A stretch of 64,000 nucleotides of DNA, taken from NCBI GenBank assembly GCA_963770535.1, contig CAVYPZ010000004.1:1302001-1366000 (forward strand), read 5' to 3'. Shown piece after piece: positions 8,398 through 17,261 of the stretch; the first letter of the stretch is position 1, and every line of letters starts with the position of its first letter. The position numbers were made by a program, and so were the translations under genes. The stretch comes from RYN-230 sp963770535 (GTDB lineage Bacteria; Actinomycetota; Actinomycetes; Streptosporangiales; Streptosporangiaceae). Under the pieces are notes generated by a model. It worked only from the letters and a program-made list of their open reading frames with translations. It was not told the origin of the DNA and did not search any database.

Positions 8398-9966
8398 ATG
8401 GCCATCTTTAGACCTGGCCTGCGGCCAGTGCAGGAGCCCAGGGACAAGGGTCTCAAGACAGGCGCTCTCGGCCTGGTATCCAGCGTGGTCATGGGCGTGG
8501 CCTCGACCGCCCCCGCCTATAGCCTGGCCGCGACGCTGTTCTTCGTGGTGGCCGCCGTCGGGCTGAAGTCCCCGCTCGTCGCCGTCTTGGCGTTCGTGCC
8601 GATGGTGCTGTGCTCGATTGGCTTCAGCGAGCTGAACAAGGCCGATCCTGACTGCGGGACCACGTTCATCTGGGCGGCCCGGGCGTTCGGGCCGAAAACC
8701 GGCTGGGCCGGCGGCTGGGGCGTCGTGGCGGCGGATGTTCTCGTCATGGCCAGCCTGGCCCAGGTGGCCGGGCAGTACCTGTTCTTCCTCTTCCAGGGGC
8801 CGAACAGCTCGATCGGCAGCGACGCCTCCAGCGGCTGGGTTCTGCTGGTCGGCATTTTGTGGATCGTCGCGATGACCGCTATCTGCTACCGCGGCATCGA
8901 GGTCTCGGCCAACTTCCAGAAGGCGCTGCTGTCCATCGAGATCATCTTGCTGCTGATCATGTCGGTCACGGCGCTGGTCCGGGTGCTCGGCAGTCACCCG
9001 CCGCCAGGGTCCCTGCACCCGAGCTTCAGCTGGCTGTCGCCGTCGCACCTGCCCGTCTCGGCCTTCGTGTCCGGGATCATCTTGATGCTGTTCATCTACT
9101 GGGGCTGGGACACCGCCTTGTCGGTGAATGAGGAGACCACGAACAAGTCCCGGACGCCGGGCCGGGCGGCGATCATCTCCACGGTCCTGCTGCTCGTCAC
9201 GTACGTGATCGTGATCATCTCGATACAGGCCTTCGCCGGGATCGGCAGCAAGGGGGTCGGGCTGACCAACCCGGCGCACCAGTTCGACGTGCTGTCGGTG
9301 ACCGGCGGCGCGATCTTCGGCAGCTCCGGGCTCGGCACGGTCTTGTCCCGGCTGCTGATCCTCATGGTGCTCAGCTCGGCCGCCGCCTCGACCCAGACCA
9401 CGATCTTGCCGACCGCACGCACGACCCTGTCGATGGCCGCCTACGGGGCGCTGCCCGAGTCGTTCGCCAAGATCCACCCCCGGTACCTGACGCCGACGGT
9501 GTCCACCCTGGTGATGGGCGCGATCTCGATCCTCCTGTACATCCCGCTGAACTACCTCTCGGGCGGTAACCCGATCGCGGACGCGGTCACCGCGATCGGG
9601 CTGTACATCGCGTTCTACTACGGGCTGACTGCGTTCTCCTGTGTCTGGTACTACCGGGGCACGCTGACCAGCAGCGCCTGGAATCTGTGGATGCGCGGCA
9701 TCCTGCCTGGGCTGGGCGGCCTGATCATGTACGCGGCTGGCTTCTACAGCCTGCAGAGCGACTGGGTCGCGTCCAACAGCTACACGATGTGGACGGTGCC
9801 GGTCCTGCACTGGCAGATCGGCGGTGTCTTCATCATCGCCGCGCTGGCCGCACTGGCAGGGGTGATCGGCTTTGCCTACATGCACGTCACCGCCCGCGCC
9901 TTCTTCCGCAAAGAGACGCTCTCCAGGACCACTCCCGTGCTCGTGGTTGACCCGGACTCCCTGTAA
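8398..9966 (+). CDS. APC family amino-acid permease
   Basis: A 522-aa membrane protein with about 12 hydrophobic helices. It starts with the family motif KTGALGLVSSVVMGVASTAPAYS and ends with a basic cytoplasmic tail. The patterns APAYSLAATLF (helix 1) and FIYWGWDTALSVNEET (helix 6) are typical of the amino acid-polyamine-organocation superfamily, which takes up amino acids by proton or cation symport or by exchange. The frame is open about 180 bases upstream, but ATG 8398 follows TTTGGGGGGATGG and begins with the conserved short cytoplasmic N-tail. It is a single gene. Substrate cannot be told. Confidence 0.85.
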   Translation: MAIFRPGLRPVQEPRDKGLKTGALGLVSSVVMGVASTAPAYSLAATLFFVVAAVGLKSPLVAVLAFVPMVLCSIGFSELNKADPDCGTTFIWAARAFGPKTGWAGGWGVVAADVLVMASLAQVAGQYLFFLFQGPNSSIGSDASSGWVLLVGILWIVAMTAICYRGIEVSANFQKALLSIEIILLLIMSVTALVRVLGSHPPPGSLHPSFSWLSPSHLPVSAFVSGIILMLFIYWGWDTALSVNEETTNKSRTPGRAAIISTVLLLVTYVIVIISIQAFAGIGSKGVGLTNPAHQFDVLSVTGGAIFGSSGLGTVLSRLLILMVLSSAAASTQTTILPTARTTLSMAAYGALPESFAKIHPRYLTPTVSTLVMGAISILLYIPLNYLSGGNPIADAVTAIGLYIAFYYGLTAFSCVWYYRGTLTSSAWNLWMRGILPGLGGLIMYAAGFYSLQSDWVASNSYTMWTVPVLHWQIGGVFIIAALAALAGVIGFAYMHVTARAFFRKETLSRTTPVLVVDPDSL

Positions 9967-10245
9967 GCCGGGCCACCGCTGGGCCAGCTGCCCGAAGACA
10001 CCGGCTACGGCCTGACGAGCCGGGCGGATGGCCCCGGGCGCGCCGCCCGTCCGGGATCCCCATCGGGCCCAGGGGATTGCCTATCTGCGCTGGTAATTGG
10101 CAGGCTAGGGCAGCAGTGGCCGGTCTGGCCGCCAGCTGGTTTCGCCGACGAGGGCGGACTCGGACGCAGGAGAACGGGAAAGCGGGAAAGCGATCATGCC
10201 TCTTCGGCCCGGCCAGCCGGTGCCAGTGCCGCCCGTGAGCCCGCC
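9967..10245. other. Intergenic region between permease and TPR gene
   Basis: This gap of 279 bases has several G/C-rich partial inverted repeats (for example around 10020-10060) that could end permease transcription, but none is a clean long stem. A 17-codon reading frame at 10197-10250 overlaps the next start codon; I see no evidence that it is translated. Confidence 0.3.
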
Positions 10246-12432
10246 ATGAGCGCCGCGGTTCCCGGCCGGCCGTCCTGGCCCATCCGGTCCGGGACGGTGC
10301 CGGCGCTGGCCGACGGCTTCAGTCCCAGGCCCGAGACGTCCCCCGGCCTGGTGGCTACGCTGCCGGCCAGGGCCTCGGTTGCGCTCGTGGCAGACCGGGC
10401 GGCGGCACCGGCTGCCGGCCCCGGCCTGCTGGCGGCTCCCGATGCGCAGGACTGGCTGAGATCGTCGGGGAAGACCCAGCTCGCCGCGGCCTTCGCCGAG
10501 TCGCTGTGGCAATCGGGCGATATAGACCTGCTGGTCTGGATCGAGGCCACGAGCCGGGCCTCGGTGCTGTCCGGCTATGCCGCGGCGACGGCCGCCGTGA
10601 CCGGCCGGGACCAGGCGAGCAGCTGTGAGTCAGTCGCTGCCCAGTTCCTCAGCTGGCTGGGCGAGACCAGCCGTTCATGGCTGGTGGTCCTCGACGACCT
10701 GTCTGACCCGGCGAACCTGGATGGTCTGCGGCCGGCCGGCCCGGCCGGCCGGGTGCTGGTGACCTCCGTCGAGGCTGCGGCCGTCCCCAGCGGCATGCGG
10801 ATCGTGCCGCTCGGGCCGTTTAGCCTGCGTGAGGCCATCAGCTATCTGAGCGGACGCCTGGCGGCCGACCCGGACAAGCGGCACGGTGTGGTCGAGCTGG
10901 CCCAGGACCTGGACCTGGAGCCGGTCGCGCTGGCCCAGGCCAGCGCGTTGATCGCCAACACCCCGCTGTCGTCCCGCGAGTACCGGGCCCATTTCGTGCG
11001 CCGGAGGGAGCAACAGGCGGAATCGGCCGGCGCACGGCCGCCAGCAGCCGCGGTGACATGGACGTTCTCGCTCGGGCGGGCGGGGCAGCTGGCGGCGGGC
11101 CGGTCGGCCCAGCTACTGCTGGCCATGGCCGCCCTGCTGGACGGGCACGGCCTTCCCCAAACCATCCTCATGGCTCCTGCGGCAGGCGATTACCTCGCGC
11201 GTGGCGGCGACGTCCCGGCCAGCAGCGAGAGCGCCCGCGCGGCGCTGGCGGCGCTGGAACAGGCCGGCCTGCTGACCGTCGAGCCGGAGACCGTACCGCC
11301 GACAGTCCGGGTCAGCCCGGTGCTGCAGGCGGCGGTGCGGGCCGCGATGCCCGAAGGCATGCCGGAACAAGCGGCGGCCTGGGTCGCGGACGCGCTGCTC
11401 CAGGCCTGGCCGGAACCGGAGCAGCCTGGCTGGCCTGCCTCCGGCCTGAGATCGTGCGTGGCGGCCCTCCGGCGTATCGCCGGAGACCGGCTGTGGGACG
11501 GCGGCTGCCATCCCGTGCTGGTGCGGGCGGGGGACAGCCTGGACCGCGCCCGCCTGACCGGAGCTGCGGTGGACCATTGGCGCGACCTGGCCACGACGAG
11601 CGGCCGCTTGCTCGGCGCCGAGCACCCGGACACGATGCTGGCCGGCCAGCGGCTGGCCGACGCCTACCTTGCGGCCGGGCGCCCGGCCGATGCCATCCCG
11701 TGGTTTCAGTGGGTCCTCGACAGGCTGACCCACAAGCTGGGGCCGGATCACCGTGATGTGATCGGGGCGCGGCGCCGCCTGGGCCACGCCCTCGTGGCGG
11801 CGCACCAGGTCCCGGCTGCGATCACCGTCCTTGAACGCGCGGCGGCCCAATTCGAGCAGGTCTGCGGGCCCGGGCATGCCGACACGCTCGGCGCGCGGGA
11901 CGAGCTCGCCGCCGCCTACCTGGCTGCGGGCGAGTACTCCGACGCCATCACCCTCTACCGGCGCACACTGGCCGACCGGGAGCGCACCCAGGGAGCCCGG
12001 CACCCGCAGACGATGACCACGCGTCACGGCCTGGCCGACGCTTACCTGGCCAGCGGCCGGGCAAAAGAGGCAGTCGCGGCCTACAGGCGGGTGGTGGCCG
12101 ACCGGGAACGCGTCCTCGGGCCCGATCACCTGGACACCCTCAGGGCGCGGGACCGCCTCGGCGCCGCCTACCAGGAGACGGGCAAGCCGGCGGCGGCGGA
12201 GCTGGCCTGCGAGCAGGCCTGGGCCGGGTTCGAGCGGGTGCTGGGCCCGCGTCACCCTGATACGCTCCGGAGCCGGGCGGGCCTGGCCCAGGTATACCGC
12301 CAGCTCGGGCGCTATGGGGACGCCCGCGCCCTGCTCCGCGACACGGCCGACCGGCTGCAGCGCATCTTGCCCGATGACGATCCGCTGCTCACCGAACTGC
12401 GCCGGAGCCTGGCCGACATCGGCGAGGAGTAA
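10246..12432 (+). CDS. NB-ARC-like ATPase remnant with tetratricopeptide repeats
   Basis: A 728-aa protein. After an Ala/Pro-rich head (1-70), a segment equivalent to an NB-ARC/STAND P-loop appears as SSGKTQLAAAFAESLW (about 74-89), with a Walker B strand WLVVLDDLSD (about 145-154) and an NB-ARC-like GRVLVTS. The C-terminal half (about 430-725) has at least five TPRs of the kinesin-light-chain type with LG..HPDTL and RLADAYLAAGR signatures. Such proteins usually act as signal-sensing switches or scaffolds. The Walker A lacks the leading GxxGxG of GxxxxGKT, so nucleotide binding is doubtful. A 20-bp perfect hairpin follows the stop codon. Confidence 0.8.
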   Translation: MSAAVPGRPSWPIRSGTVPALADGFSPRPETSPGLVATLPARASVALVADRAAAPAAGPGLLAAPDAQDWLRSSGKTQLAAAFAESLWQSGDIDLLVWIEATSRASVLSGYAAATAAVTGRDQASSCESVAAQFLSWLGETSRSWLVVLDDLSDPANLDGLRPAGPAGRVLVTSVEAAAVPSGMRIVPLGPFSLREAISYLSGRLAADPDKRHGVVELAQDLDLEPVALAQASALIANTPLSSREYRAHFVRRREQQAESAGARPPAAAVTWTFSLGRAGQLAAGRSAQLLLAMAALLDGHGLPQTILMAPAAGDYLARGGDVPASSESARAALAALEQAGLLTVEPETVPPTVRVSPVLQAAVRAAMPEGMPEQAAAWVADALLQAWPEPEQPGWPASGLRSCVAALRRIAGDRLWDGGCHPVLVRAGDSLDRARLTGAAVDHWRDLATTSGRLLGAEHPDTMLAGQRLADAYLAAGRPADAIPWFQWVLDRLTHKLGPDHRDVIGARRRLGHALVAAHQVPAAITVLERAAAQFEQVCGPGHADTLGARDELAAAYLAAGEYSDAITLYRRTLADRERTQGARHPQTMTTRHGLADAYLASGRAKEAVAAYRRVVADRERVLGPDHLDTLRARDRLGAAYQETGKPAAAELACEQAWAGFERVLGPRHPDTLRSRAGLAQVYRQLGRYGDARALLRDTADRLQRILPDDDPLLTELRRSLADIGEE

Positions 12433-12456
12433 CTCCCGCGCAGGAAGCGCGCCCCC

Positions 12457-12500
12457 GCCGCCGTGACCGCAGCCTCGCCTGAGGCTGCGGTCACGGCGGC
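12457..12500. terminator. Perfect 20-bp stem-loop between convergent genes
   Basis: The arms 12457-12476 and 12481-12500 are exact reverse complements with a GCCT loop. The hairpin lies between the stop of the TPR gene (12432, plus) and the stop of the aldehyde dehydrogenase (12503, minus). It has no T-run, as is common in high-GC actinobacteria, and would serve both directions. Confidence 0.85.
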
Positions 12501-12502
12501 GC

Positions 12503-13882
12503 TCACTGCGCTGCGGGCGGCGTGTGGATGAGCTTCTTGTTGACGAACTCGTCGATGCCCAGGGGGCCGAGCTCGCGGCCGACACCGGATCTCTTAGTGC
12601 CGCCGAAAGGCAGTTCCGGGCCGCCGAGTTCGGCAGTATTAACCCAGGCCATCCCGACGTCGAGCCGGTCGGCGACCTCCACGGCCAGTTCCTCGTCGCT
12701 GCAGAAGACGGCTCCGCCGAGCCCGAACGCGCTGCTGTTAGCCAGCTCCACCGCTTCATCGGCGCCGGTCACCCGGTAGACCACTGCGGCCGGGCCGAAC
12801 AGCTCCTCCCGGTAGGCGCGCATGTCGGGGGTCACGCCCGATAGCACGGTCGCCTCCACGAATGCGCCCGGCCCGTCGATGCGATGCCCGCCGAGGTGGA
12901 CCGTTGCGCCCTTACTGACCGCGTCGTCGATCTGGGCCATCAGGTTGCGCGCCGCCTGCTCCGAGGACAGCGGCCCGTAGCTCGTCGCCGGGTCGGTCGG
13001 ATCCCCGGTCACGTAGCGGGACATCGCGGCCGTGAACTCGCGCATGAAGTCGTCGTAGATGGCATCGGCCACGATCATCCGCTTGGATGCATTGCAGGCC
13101 TGGCCGCCGTTCTCCATCCTGGCCGCTGCCGCCGTCTTGGCCACTTTCGGCAGATCGGCACCGTCCAGCACGATGAACGGATCCGAGCCGCCAAGCTCCA
13201 GGACAACCTTCTTGAGATTCTCCCCGGCCACGGCGGCGACGGCCGACCCGGCCCGCTCGCTGCCGGTCACCGACACTCCGGCGATGCGGGGGTCCGCGAT
13301 CATGGCGGCGACCTGCTCATTGCTTGCGAAGATGTTGATATAGGCGTCTTCTGGCAGCCCGGCATCGCGGAACAACCGCTCCATGGCCAGGGCTGACTCC
13401 GGGCATTGCGGCGCGTGCTTGAGCACGATGGTGTTGCCGATCATCAGGTTCGGCGCTGCGAACCGGGCGACCTGGTAGTACGGGTAGTTCCACGGCATGA
13501 TGCCCAGCAGGGCGCCGATCGGGGTCTTGCGCACCCACGCCGTGCCCGGCAGGTTGGAGGCCAGCGGCTGGTCCTTCAGGAGCTCCGCCCCGTTGTCGGC
13601 GTAGTACTCGTAGATGGCCGCAACGAAGCCCAGTTCACCCCGGGCGGCCTTGGTGACCTTGCCCATCTCCCGGGTGATGATCGCGGCCAGTTCGGCGGAG
13701 CGGTCGCGATACAGCTGGCAGACCCGGCGCAGGATCCCGGCGCGCTCTTCCAGCGGGGTCCGCCGCCACGAGGTGTAGCCCCGTTCGGCTCTCCCCAGCA
13801 CGTCACTGACCTCAGCGTCAGTCGCCGTCGGGTACTCACTTTCGACCTTCCCGGTGGCCGGGTTCACTACCTGGTACATCAT
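12503..13882 (-). CDS. NAD(P)-dependent succinate-semialdehyde dehydrogenase-like aldehyde dehydrogenase
   Basis: A 459-aa aldehyde dehydrogenase, predicted to oxidise succinate semialdehyde to succinate in GABA or related catabolism. It starts MMYQVVNPATGKVESEYPTA and has IGALLGIMPWNYPYYQVAR, the general-base Glu in VLELGGSDPF (about 229) and the nucleophile Cys in NGGQACNASKR (about 262). The segment E.PFGGTKRSGVGRELG near the C-terminus also fits the GabD1-type group, and the length matches. ATG 13882 is chosen because GGAGG lies eight bases upstream; the open frame beyond it is not homologous in pattern. It is convergent with the TPR gene. Substrate specificity is inferred. Confidence 0.85.
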   Translation of the reverse strand: MMYQVVNPATGKVESEYPTATDAEVSDVLGRAERGYTSWRRTPLEERAGILRRVCQLYRDRSAELAAIITREMGKVTKAARGELGFVAAIYEYYADNGAELLKDQPLASNLPGTAWVRKTPIGALLGIMPWNYPYYQVARFAAPNLMIGNTIVLKHAPQCPESALAMERLFRDAGLPEDAYINIFASNEQVAAMIADPRIAGVSVTGSERAGSAVAAVAGENLKKVVLELGGSDPFIVLDGADLPKVAKTAAAARMENGGQACNASKRMIVADAIYDDFMREFTAAMSRYVTGDPTDPATSYGPLSSEQAARNLMAQIDDAVSKGATVHLGGHRIDGPGAFVEATVLSGVTPDMRAYREELFGPAAVVYRVTGADEAVELANSSAFGLGGAVFCSDEELAVEVADRLDVGMAWVNTAELGGPELPFGGTKRSGVGRELGPLGIDEFVNKKLIHTPPAAQ

Positions 13883-14112
13883 CGAGCTTGCCTCCAGACA
13901 ACGTCGGGTCTGTCCATTACACGCCCGGGCGGCGCGCGGCGGGATCAATGGGGGCCGCCCCGGGCCGCCCGGGCCGCCCCCCCGGACCCGGGCCCCGGGG
14001 CCTTGCCCGTCCCGGGGCGCCCTCGCGGCCGTCGCAAATCGTTACCTGCCCCGGGCCCGATCTCGTTCGCGTCCAGAGCCATATGCCCTAGGCTAGTCGC
14101 CGTACGGCAATC

Positions 14113-14124
14113 TGCCATGTGGCA
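14113..14124. promoter_or_regulatory. Candidate operator TGCCA-N2-TGGCA upstream of the DUF5753 regulator
   Basis: TGCCATGTGGCA ends 11 bases before the GTG start of the helix-turn-helix gene at 14136. The same core occurs in a longer perfect palindrome at 17323-17352. Its position fits autoregulation by the adjacent regulator. Confidence 0.45.
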
Positions 14125-14135
14125 AGATCACGGGT

Positions 14136-15020
14136 GTGCAGAAGGACCCTGACGTGACCCCCAACCTGAGCACGGTCGTCGAGCGCCGGCGCCTGCGCAC
14201 CGAGCTGCGCCGGGCGCGCCAGGACGCGGACCTGACCCAGGAGCAGGTTGCGGTCGAGATGGACTGGTCGCTGTCGAAGCTAATCAGGATCGAGAACGGC
14301 TCGGTCAGCATCTCCCGGAACGACCTGCTGGCGCTGCTCCCGCTGTATGGCATCACCGACAGGGCCGAGGTGCAGCGGCTCATCGACCTGGCCCGCACCG
14401 CCCGGCAGCCTTCGTGGTGGAGCAAGTACCGGGGCGAGGTGCCGCCCGCCTTCTACTCCTACCTGGAGTACGAGGCGGCCGCGTCCGCCATCCGGCATTA
14501 CGAGAGTTTCCTCGTGCCTGGCCTGCTGCAGACCCGGGACTACGCGAACCGCGCCATCTCCGTGTACAAGGGTAATTTCAGCAGCCAGACCATTCAGACC
14601 CGGCTCGAAATCCGCATGGCGCGGCAGCAGCTTCTCGAACAGGGAAAGCCGCCGCGCATGCATTTCATTCTCGACGAGGCCGTCATCCGGCATCTCCTGG
14701 GGGATGAGAGGGTAAGGGTCGAGCAGATAGAGAAGCTCGTCGAGATGGCTGGGAGGCCGGCCGTTACCATCGAGATAGTCCCATTTTCCGCGGGCTTGTA
14801 CCAAGGACTGGGCGAGACCTTCACCCTGCTCGAGTTCAGGGACACGTCCGACGACGACGTGCTCTATTTTGAGAATGCCCGTGACGCCCTCTTCAGTCAC
14901 GACGACAGCGAAGAGGTAGCCCTCTACCAGGAGATGTTCGGGGATCTCAGGAAAATCTCCCTGGGTGTCAAGGGATCCGTGGAATACCTCAACAGGATTC
15001 GGGCCGAGACGGGCGCTTAA
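14136..15020 (+). CDS. Helix-turn-helix regulator with DUF5753 (Scr1-like antitoxin/WhiJ-type)
   Basis: A 294-aa regulator. Residues 15-75 form an XRE-type helix-turn-helix (LRRARQDADLTQEQVA, then WSLSKLIRIENG). Residues 100-285 match DUF5753, with the family marks YLEYEAAASAIRHYE, VPGLLQTRDYA and FILDEAVIRHLLG. Such proteins pair with a small DUF397 partner, found here 77 bases downstream; in Streptomyces these pairs influence development or form toxin-antitoxin-like units. GTG 14136 is used; GTG 14154 is an alternative. A palindrome sits just upstream of the start. It probably represses itself and may act elsewhere in the window (see 17323). Confidence 0.88.
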   Translation: MQKDPDVTPNLSTVVERRRLRTELRRARQDADLTQEQVAVEMDWSLSKLIRIENGSVSISRNDLLALLPLYGITDRAEVQRLIDLARTARQPSWWSKYRGEVPPAFYSYLEYEAAASAIRHYESFLVPGLLQTRDYANRAISVYKGNFSSQTIQTRLEIRMARQQLLEQGKPPRMHFILDEAVIRHLLGDERVRVEQIEKLVEMAGRPAVTIEIVPFSAGLYQGLGETFTLLEFRDTSDDDVLYFENARDALFSHDDSEEVALYQEMFGDLRKISLGVKGSVEYLNRIRAETGA

Positions 15021-15097
15021 GGCGGGCAGGGAGCCCTCCACGGGCGCCCCTTGACTGCGCGCTGGCCCACGGGCCGACAGGAAAGGAACCGGAAAAA

Positions 15098-15295
15098 ATG
15101 TCAGATGTCCCGCCGTCCTCGCTTGACTGGAAGATCAGCAGCGCTTCGGGTGGCACCAACTGCGTGGAGGTCGCGTTCTCGGCCGGCACCGTCTGGGTGC
15201 GCGACTCCAAGAACCGCGACCGCGGCATGCTGCAGTTCCCCAGCCCCTCCTGGCGCGACTTCGTCGCGGCCGTCAGCCAGCGGCCGGGGCGCTGA
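15098..15295 (+). CDS. DUF397 domain protein, partner of the DUF5753 regulator
   Basis: A 65-aa protein made entirely of a DUF397 domain: WKISSASGGTNCVEVAF, VWVRDSKNRD and WRDFVAAV are the usual blocks, including the conserved Cys. ATG 15098 follows AGGAACCGGAAAAA. In characterised cases DUF397 proteins interact with the upstream DUF5753 regulator and modulate its DNA binding. The 77-base gap suggests co-transcription with 14136-15020. A hairpin follows at 15326-15358. Confidence 0.88.
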   Translation: MSDVPPSSLDWKISSASGGTNCVEVAFSAGTVWVRDSKNRDRGMLQFPSPSWRDFVAAVSQRPGR

Positions 15296-15325
15296 GCGGC
15301 CCCTTTGACGTGCGGTTCCGTGGCT

Positions 15326-15358
15326 GGCTGGGCCGCGCCCAGGATGGGCGCCCCAGCC
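15326..15358. terminator. Stem-loop between convergent DUF397 and serine hydrolase genes
   Basis: A 7-bp outer stem (15326-15332 with 15352-15358) and a 7-bp inner stem (15335-15341 with 15345-15351) are joined by a two-base bulge and close on a GGA loop. It sits between the stops of two convergent genes. Confidence 0.6.
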
Positions 15359-15389
15359 GGCCGCGGGAAGTTGCCTGATACCGCGGTGG

Positions 15390-16769
15390 TCAGTCCAGCG
15401 GCGTCACGTGCTCCAGGCGGCGCCACGTCCCGTCGGCCAGGAACACCGAGTCGATCCGGCCGTCGGGCAGGCGGTGGAACTCGACCGGCTCTCCCGATTC
15501 GCGGTAGCCAGCCCCGACCGTGAAGCGGAAGGGGTCGTCGGTGGGCAGCAGTTCCAGCCGCCACCGCGGTTCGTCGGGGTTCATGAAGACCAGCATGCTG
15601 TCCCGCCATTCCAGCCTGATCACCTGGCTGTGGGCGGCCCGGGAATACAGGCCGAGGAGCGGGCGGAACAGCGCAGGCGTCGGTTCGGGCACGCCGATGC
15701 GGGGCGGCCGGGCCCGGCCCCACCGCCGCATGATCGCGGCCAGGTCCATGGCCAGCTCCGCGGCGTCCGCGCTCCCGTTGATCAGGGCGACCGCGCCCAC
15801 CTCGCTTGCGGGGTTGAAGCACATTGCCGTGGAAAAGCCGGGCAGCCCGCCGGAATGCTGGATCCACACCGCATCGTCGCGGCGGACCGCGCACCACGAC
15901 AGTCCCCAGGCCCGGGTCCAGTCATCACCGTCGAGCCAGCGGGGAGCGTGCATTTCCTGCAGGGCCGCCGCGGGCAGGATCGCCGGGCCGGGCACGCTCC
16001 GCCGGTACGCGTCCAGCTGGACCCGGACCCACTTGAGCAAGTCATCGACGCACGACCACAGGCCGCCTTCGGCGCCCATCTGGGGGGCGGGCCCGGCCAC
16101 CGCCAGCTCGTCGGTGAAGGCGCGGGGCGCATAGCCGGTGGCCTGGCGCCACTGCGGCCACTCGTCGGCCATGCCGAAGGCCGTCGAGTGCATGCCAAGC
16201 GGGAGGAGGATCTCCTCCCGGATGTAGTCGTCGTAGCTGACTCCCGAGACCCTCGTGATCACCTCCCCGAGAAGGTGGTAGGCGAGGTTGGAGTATTTCG
16301 GGTGCTGGCTCGGCGGGATCCTGGCCACCACCGCCCCCGGCTGGGCGAGGTCGGTCAGCCCCTCGTAGAGCGGGACGGTCCAGTCCGTGCCCGGCGGCTC
16401 ACTCGCCAGCCCGGAGGCGTGGGCCAGCATGCGGCGCAGGGTGACCCGCTCGATCCTCGTCTCCGGGGACGCGGCCTGCCGGACCTCGGGGATGTAGCCG
16501 GCCACGGCATCGTCCAGGTCCAGGCGGCCGTCCTCGCGGAGCTGCATGACCGCCGTGCCGGTGAAAGTCTTGGTGATGGAAGCGATCCGGTAGAGGCTGG
16601 CCGGCCCGGCCGCGGCGCCCAGGGCGAGATCGGCGAAGCCGGCCCCGGAGCACCAGGGCGCCTCGTCCCCGCACAGCGCACCTGCCGCGGCCCCAGCCAG
16701 CCGGTGGTCCCTGACGAACCAGGCCAGCGCCGCGTCAAGTTCTGAATCCGCGGCTATCCGTTCCGCCAT
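15390..16769 (-). CDS. Serine hydrolase, class C beta-lactamase / esterase fold
   Basis: A 459-aa penicillin-binding-protein-like hydrolase. The nucleophile is in the SxxK box SITK (Ser about 64, Lys about 67). The YSN box (PKYSNLAYHLLGEV) lies near 158, and the third box appears as HSGG (WIQHSGGLPGF) near 290. Together these define the beta-lactamase family of esterases, carboxypeptidases and amidases. A C-terminal beta-rich domain of about 110 aa resembles the lipocalin-like tail of such esterases. No signal peptide is visible, so it is probably cytoplasmic. ATG 16769 has GGGAGG just upstream. Substrate is unknown. Confidence 0.87.
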   Translation of the reverse strand: MAERIAADSELDAALAWFVRDHRLAGAAAGALCGDEAPWCSGAGFADLALGAAAGPASLYRIASITKTFTGTAVMQLREDGRLDLDDAVAGYIPEVRQAASPETRIERVTLRRMLAHASGLASEPPGTDWTVPLYEGLTDLAQPGAVVARIPPSQHPKYSNLAYHLLGEVITRVSGVSYDDYIREEILLPLGMHSTAFGMADEWPQWRQATGYAPRAFTDELAVAGPAPQMGAEGGLWSCVDDLLKWVRVQLDAYRRSVPGPAILPAAALQEMHAPRWLDGDDWTRAWGLSWCAVRRDDAVWIQHSGGLPGFSTAMCFNPASEVGAVALINGSADAAELAMDLAAIMRRWGRARPPRIGVPEPTPALFRPLLGLYSRAAHSQVIRLEWRDSMLVFMNPDEPRWRLELLPTDDPFRFTVGAGYRESGEPVEFHRLPDGRIDSVFLADGTWRRLEHVTPLD

Positions 16770-16933
16770 CCGTACCTCCCGTGCTTGCGGGTGGCCCCGT
16801 CACCCTGACGGCCTCTTGCGCGCTCGTCCCGGAAACCACCTGTCCGTAGGGCTATGTGCCCACGGGACAGCCGGCAGGGCGCCGGAAGCGCCGGCCCTTT
16901 CTGAAAATGCGCGCGAAACCGGCGTACCGCAAG

Positions 16934-16979
16934 CACGCCGCGGCGGGCGGCCTGTGATCAGGCCGCCCGCCGCGGCGTG
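16934..16979. terminator. Perfect 21-bp stem-loop terminator
   Basis: The arms 16934-16954 and 16959-16979 are exact reverse complements around a TGAT loop. It lies just downstream of the small membrane-protein gene (17034-17261, minus) and upstream of the serine hydrolase, so it most likely ends the former's transcript. Confidence 0.85.
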
Positions 16980-17033
16980 AGGATCAGGGCCTGGCGTTGC
17001 CGCGCCGCGCCGGATGGAGCGGGGCGGCCACGC

Positions 17034-17261
17034 TCAGGCCGCTGGTGGCTGGTAGCGCTCGCCGACCGGGCGGAGCCTGTCCGCCGCCCGGGTAGCCAGC
17101 GCGAGATCGAGCTCGGCCTCGAGCTGCTCGAGGTGGAGCTGGATGAGCCTCAGCCGCGGACTGACGTTGGCCACCATTTCCTGGCGGAAGTAGCGCATGC
17201 ATGCGACTGCGCCGATGAGAAGCCCGGTAAGTGTACCGACGAGGAAGATCATCAGGACCAT
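17034..17261 (-). CDS. Small membrane protein with one helix and a coiled-coil tail
   Basis: A 75-aa protein: one N-terminal membrane helix (LMIFLVGTLTGLLIGAVACM), then an amphipathic helix with heptad-like Leu spacing (RLRLIQLHLEQLEAELDLAL) and a short polar tail. No family recognised. The start at ATG 17261 follows AGGGGTGG; the open frame extends to 17321 but would put a polar tail before the helix. A perfect palindrome about 60 bases upstream probably controls it. It may belong to a small stress or envelope response, but nothing proves this. Confidence 0.6.
   Translation of the reverse strand: MVLMIFLVGTLTGLLIGAVACMRYFRQEMVANVSPRLRLIQLHLEQLEAELDLALATRAADRLRPVGERYQPPAA

Noticed and set aside
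8182..9885. Minus-strand open frame of 567 codons opposite the permease
   Set aside because: Composition (Asp/Arg/Gln/His-rich) is that of an antisense shadow; the plus strand encodes a clear 12-helix transporter.
11113..12759. Minus-strand open frame of 548 codons opposite the TPR gene
   Set aside because: It crosses the strong terminator hairpin and has no domain pattern; the TPR repeats on the plus strand are unmistakable.
13950..14010. Extremely G/C-rich stretch as a possible hairpin or regulatory element
   Set aside because: It is a low-complexity run of GGGCC/CCCGG blocks with many alternative pairings and no defined long stem.
15408..16745. Plus-strand open frame opposite the serine hydrolase
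   Set aside because: The SxxK, YSN and HSGG boxes are on the minus strand; the plus frame shows no family signature.
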